A DNA stretch of 64,000 nt, taken from NCBI GenBank assembly GCA_020205615.1, contig CM035151.1, forward strand, positions 48,018,849-48,082,848, in the 5' to 3' direction. Positions 59,429 through 64,000 of this stretch are shown here, piece after piece. The notes under the pieces are model-generated. The model was given only the letters and a program-made list of their open reading frames with translations. It was not told the DNA's origin and did not search any database. A program made the translations under genes and the position numbers. The DNA comes from Panax quinquefolius (lineage: Eukaryota > Streptophyta > Magnoliopsida > Apiales > Araliaceae). Each line of letters opens with the position of its first letter. Positions within the stretch are counted from its first letter, which is position 1.

Positions 59429-60272
59429 AAAATATTTATCAAAATAATTCCCCTCTCCTTCTGTTCGTCATCTCTTTTTGTTTTATTTAGTTGTTATGAA
59501 TTGATTTAGTATATAGCAATATTTTTTGGGTAATTTAGTAGCTAAGCTTATAGTGCTCGAGTGGTCTGTTGGGATCAAATCTGGGTAGTGACATCTTTTT
59601 GGAAATTAATTTGATTAAAGTTGACATCAGCAGTGTCATGTAGGCGCCACGCGTGACACGTCAACAGGTCAACGCCAATGTGGCACTTGGGGGCTCAATA
59701 TCAAATTTTTCGAATAGAAAATAGCTCGATTTGTGTTGACCAAAAGAAAAAGACTAAATACCAAAATCACCTAAAATTCAGAAGTAACCCATGCATTTTT
59801 CCCTTTATTAAAGACACAAATCTTTACATAGCCTTAAATGGTTCATTGGGTCTAAATTTATGCCTCCATTTATTATAGCCAAAAATTTCATACAAAGACT
59901 TAAATGATTCATTGGGCCTAAAGTTTTGCCTTCATTTATTATAAACATGAACTTAGACTAATTTTTGAATAGAAAAAAGAGTGGATTTGCTCCCAAATAA
60001 ATTGGCTTATTCAAAAGAAAAAATGTTATTTAGATGATCCATTTCTTTTATAGATTCTCAAACATTCAACAAACATGACATGCATGCCATATGTCTCTTT
60101 TGTGACCTTAAGATTGCCATCAACCTCCTGACTTTTGTTAGAATCTACTACTAGAAGGCCAAGAAGTTATGTAATGTAGTACTCTAATACTCCTGTGTCT
60201 TGCAAAGGCCGGTCCTATTTCTTTTTCTCCCTCATAGATTTTGAGACTAACTGAAATTTTAAGTAAATATTA
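59429..60272. repeat. Intergenic DNA with a diverged two-copy repeat
   Basis: No gene is seen. A ~68-base block (CTTAAATGGTTCATTGGGTC ... CCATTTATTATA, ~59831-59877) recurs at ~59901-59945. At 59630-59690 GTCATGTAGGCGCCACGCGT and GACACGTCAAC form a GC-rich patch like MITE subterminal sequence, but no ends could be fixed. Confidence 0.5.
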
Positions 60273-60555
60273 CTCCCTCCGTTCCTTAATATAGGTCATT
60301 TTAAAGTTGTGCACAAGTATTAAGGAAATGATTGTATAGCATTAACTATAATATCAATTGTGTATTTTGCCCTTGTATTGGAATAAGAGATTGTTATTTA
60401 TTGGACAGAAAATAGTGAGAGAACCAAAGTTACATTTAATACTTTGGATAATATTGGAAACTAAGCAATTAATGTTTACTTGGAATTCTAAAATGACTTA
60501 TATTAAGGAACAAAAACATTTCTCTAAAACGACTTATATTAAAGAACGGAGGGAG
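60273..60555. mobile_element. Stowaway-type MITE, 283 bp
   Basis: The inverted ends are CTCCCTCCGTTCCTTAATAT and, at the right, ATTAAAGAACGGAGGGAG. This is the signature of Stowaway MITEs, moved in trans by Tc1/mariner transposases. TA precedes the left end (60271-60272). The right TA appears mutated (TG). It encodes no protein; the ORF inside is chance. Confidence 0.88.
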
Positions 60556-60985
60556 TGATAATAAATAACGCTTACATACCCCTAGGAGCAATATTATTCA
60601 AAAACATAATAGAGTATTATAACAAAGCAAATTAATTGACATTCTATGTTGATTCATCACATGGAATTTAGAGCACCTCTTGATAATTTGAATCCACCAA
60701 TCTTTTCCAAAGATCTCATTGAGTCAAAGTTCGTAGTTATAATAATTCACATTATGATCTCTGTCAGATGAAGATATAAAGTGTTAGAATTTAAGAACGA
60801 ATAATATTACAATCACACAGATATTATATGAAAAACAAAAAAGTAAGAACACACGATATACTCAAGTTCACTAATTTGGCTAGTACTACTTGTCTATGTA
60901 TTTATTAGATGTTTCACACACTCTACAATGATCCACACACCAAACAATATATTTTTTATAATAACTAAAAAATCCTAGCGGTTAT
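60556..60985. other. Intergenic stretch, no feature recognised
   Basis: AT-rich DNA without a supportable ORF, between the MITE and the long LTR. It is the outer flank of that LTR if the LTR is a 3' or solo copy. Confidence 0.4.
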
Positions 60986-63900
60986 TGTAAAGACCCCAAA
61001 CTCGGGTACTTGAAACCCGAACTCGGTGCTTTACGATACCATTTCTATGAGCAGAATACTACTAATAATAATAACAATAATATGAATATCAAACTTATCT
61101 TACATTTATCAGAGTCTAATCCCAAGTACGCAACCTTTACTACATTCTTTACATGATATATAATACATATCATTATCTTAATACAGTCTAACTATTACAA
61201 TTAAACATATACTGTTTGCTTTCCTTTTCACTTGTTCCTGTCCGAACCTTCGGGTTGATCATGCCTAGCTGAAAACATTTAATTTAAAGCAAGAATGATC
61301 ATTTGGGTGCCCAGCAAGTAATAACAATTATAAATATAATTAACTGAAAGAAATAAATGTTTTCTTTGTACATCACTTCTACAACGAATTTATAGTTGTG
61401 AAGTAAACTGAACCGATAATAACAACATAACAATTCTATTTCAAATTTTTGAAACTACGTATAGACTATATATATATGTAGTCGATATACTATGAACATT
61501 GTTTTAAATTTTTGATAAGGTTAAACAGAACTTCATCTGCAAACCATCATAGCTTACAGGCACGAGGGTGTACATCCCATGGACCCTGTATTGATCAATA
61601 CTACATTACAAGAACGATAGGATCGTTCACTCTGTCCGCCTTGGGCGCATAAAAGTTTTCCCGTGATCAGGATGTTCATACTTAGACTGGAATCCGAACC
61701 AAAACAATTTGATTGGATACAAAAAGGTTTTTATCATATTCAACGACATTTCAAAATTTGTGTCTAGCTAATCAAATAGATTGGACATATATACATATAT
61801 ATCAACATGTGTTTAACTACAATGACTATCCAAGTGGGGAAACTTGTATAACCATATTTTGAAATTAACGAACAGAATATATATCTGAGTTACCATATAC
61901 TAACATATTGATAAACAATGATCGAATATAGAATATATCACAATAGGGTTAATAATATAGTATAATAATAATAATATAATTCTGAAACTTCTTACTCATG
62001 TCCATTGCATAAAGGAAATGCAAAGGTAAGATACTTGCCTGATGCACTGCTTACAGTTCGTAACTTAGTTCTATCCTTATATAACACCTATTAGTAATAA
62101 GATCATTTGATCGATTAGAATAACATACTATAACACATAGCACAGCTTATTTCAGTTAGCACATAACCTAATCACATTGTCACATATGTTTCACAACCAT
62201 TGAATCACAAATAAACACATATACAGTCAAAATATCTAAGTCCAGATCAATTTAAAAAACATGCCTAAATGCAAACAACTTTATTAGGTAATTATCGAGT
62301 CTAAGACTCTATCCTCATTGTTCAATATCCGTAAGTATCAAATATATATATTTTTAAATGACTTATAATAATTTTTAAACATTTATTATAATTTATCATT
62401 AATTTTCAAACACCTAATCATTATTAAATGATTTAAATATTAAACAATTCTATTATCATTAATATTTAATTAATATTAAACCATTAATGAAACCATTGCC
62501 AAAATGTTAAAGTTATTTATAATAACTCAAAATACTTTTAAAGTATTAATATTACCATTAAATAATTTTTAAAACATTTAAAATCATTTTAAATAAATAT
62601 CATTAATATTAAAATATTACTACATTATCTATCAAAATATTAAAAGTCATTAATTATAACTTAAAATATTTTTAATTCATTTATTTCCTTTTTAAATGAT
62701 TTTTAAATAGATAAAACCATTTTTAAACCATTTATTTAATATAATTATTAAATAAACTTAATATCATTTATTATTAAATTAATATCATTAATATTAAATT
62801 ATTAATGAAATTATCCTTTAAATATTAAAAGTTATATTTTATAACTTAAAATATCTTTAAACACTTTATTTTCATTTTAAATGATTTTTATAATATTAAA
62901 ATCATTTTTAAACTAAATTATTTAATATAATTATTAAATAATTCTAATATCATTAATAGTAAATAATTAATGAAATTTACCTTTAAATATGGAAAGTTAT
63001 ATTTTATAACTTAAAATATTTTTAAACTATTTATTTTCATTTAAAATGATTTTTCTATAATTTTTAAATCATTAATTCTATTTTTTATAATTTATTTAAT
63101 ATATTAAATAAATAACTTAATTAATAAAATTCATCACAAAATATTAAAAGTTATCAAAAAATAACTTAAATTATTTTCTTATACCATAATATAATTTTAA
63201 ATGATTTTTCATGTATTAAAATCATTTTTAAATAATTTATTTAATATTATAATTAAATAAATTAAATACTTTTAATATTCCAAAAATATTAAATATTTAT
63301 GAAATATATTTAAAATAATTAAAATATAATTTTTGGACCTTAAAATAATTTTAATAATTTATTTTGTATTTTTATAATTTGAAACTATTTTTTCTAATTA
63401 TTTAATTAAATTAATTAATTTTCTAAAATAATATATACCGTCATCGCTAAAGCCCTTTGGCATTGACGTAAATGTCATTTAGGTGTTCTTGAGCTCTCAA
63501 GAACATTCATATGTTGAGCGATCTTGCGACATAAACTTTTTTGAGCGTGAATTAAGAATGTAATGTGTTTTCAGGCACGTTCTTTGGTCGAGATTGTAGT
63601 GCTAGTGGAGGAATACATTATGCAACAACAAACATGATCAACAACCCATTAAACGAATCCGAGATCCGAGCCTCTGAAAGAGATCGTCGGACTGTTCTTC
63701 ATTTCTAGGTTACCCGAAAATGAAGAAACGATTCAACCGTCCACTTTCGAGCTTCTATAACTTGTAATACATGTAATGTTTGTGTGATATAAAGGGTGCA
63801 GTGTGTAGCCAGTATGTAAATGAAGAGATATAATACTAAATATCAACAAAACATCAACGGAATCAATAGATCTGGACCGAATTCGATGCGTATAAGAATC

Positions 63901-64000
63901 GTGTTCTTTCTTCGTTTTTACGGGTTACCCAGAAAACCATTTTTGTGTTTGACCCTGCTAGTTTGACTGGTCACTAAATCCAGTTTATTTGATATCTACA
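60986..64000 (-). repeat. Long gypsy-type LTR on minus strand, cut by window end
   Basis: It starts TGTAAAGACCCCAAACTCGG at 60986, the 3' end of an LTR read on the minus strand. Orientation comes from comparison with family A. There the order on plus is GGGTTGCCCAGAAA, GGTTACCCGTAAACC, CTCAAGAACACC, CTTTAATGACAGACG, then a long AT-rich block. Here the same landmarks occur in reverse complement order (63930, 63710, 63484, 63440, then AT-rich 62340-63420). At least 3015 bp are present. It resembles the family F pieces at 30920-40862 more than family A. Whether an internal region exists is outside the window. Confidence 0.8.

Noticed and set aside
59630..59790. A second MITE with GC-rich subterminal repeats
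   Set aside because: The short complementary patches are suggestive, but no pair of ends or target duplication could be found.
60358..60558. 66-codon ORF
   Set aside because: It lies within the Stowaway MITE, which is non-coding.

Overview
The window is repeat-dominated nuclear DNA of a flowering plant, most likely a eudicot; the species cannot be read from it. The evidence is wall-to-wall Ty3/gypsy LTR retrotransposons of plant-specific lineages (Tekay-like chromoviruses and one Athila), a Ty1/copia remnant, a Mutator-type foldback element, a Stowaway MITE, and a short host exon relic. No intact host gene, tRNA, rRNA or CRISPR array was seen. All element coding regions are broken by stops and frameshifts.

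Layout. 1-437: AT-rich flank. 438-12897: complete family A gypsy element on +, with ~3.7 kb LTRs, TSD ATTAT, an extra leader ORF before gag, and decayed gag-pol. 13012-18146: family B element on -, an internal deletion derivative keeping PBS, gag and protease only. 18147-29602: full-length but decayed Athila on -, with an ORF in the env position. 29603-30919: copia pol remnant on -. 30920-40862: one old LTR on - split by a 2990-bp solo LTR (family E, TSD TATTC) and by a family B solo LTR (TSD TAGAC), which itself carries an oppositely oriented family B solo LTR (TSD CTCTA). 40863-44802: family C 3' LTR plus integrase tail on -, with a 1.3-kb foldback element (TSD TATAATCATC) inside the LTR. 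44803-47097: truncated family B LTR on +. 47098-56775: family B element on - with gag, protease, RT-RNase H and integrase, whose 5' side has an inverted LTR piece wedged between PBS and LTR. 56777-60985: the only largely non-retrotransposon stretch, with a candidate host ORF, a GT14-like exon scrap, a second family E solo LTR (TSD GTTTT), a 350-bp compound trinucleotide microsatellite and a Stowaway MITE. 60986-64000: the 3' part of a long LTR on -, running off the window.

How the parts relate. The families share Ty3/gypsy logic: an LTR promoter with a TATAAATAG box, a Met-tRNA type PBS, gag with zinc knuckles, aspartic protease, RT-RNase H, integrase and a polypurine tract before the 3' LTR. 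Terminal TG...CA and matching 5-bp TSDs fix many boundaries exactly and give a relative order of insertion. Two mutation signatures run through the elements: CAG-to-TAG stops, as expected from decay of methylated cytosine, and odd small indels or swaps at CAG/CTG sites, which look more like sequencing error at methylated CHG sites.
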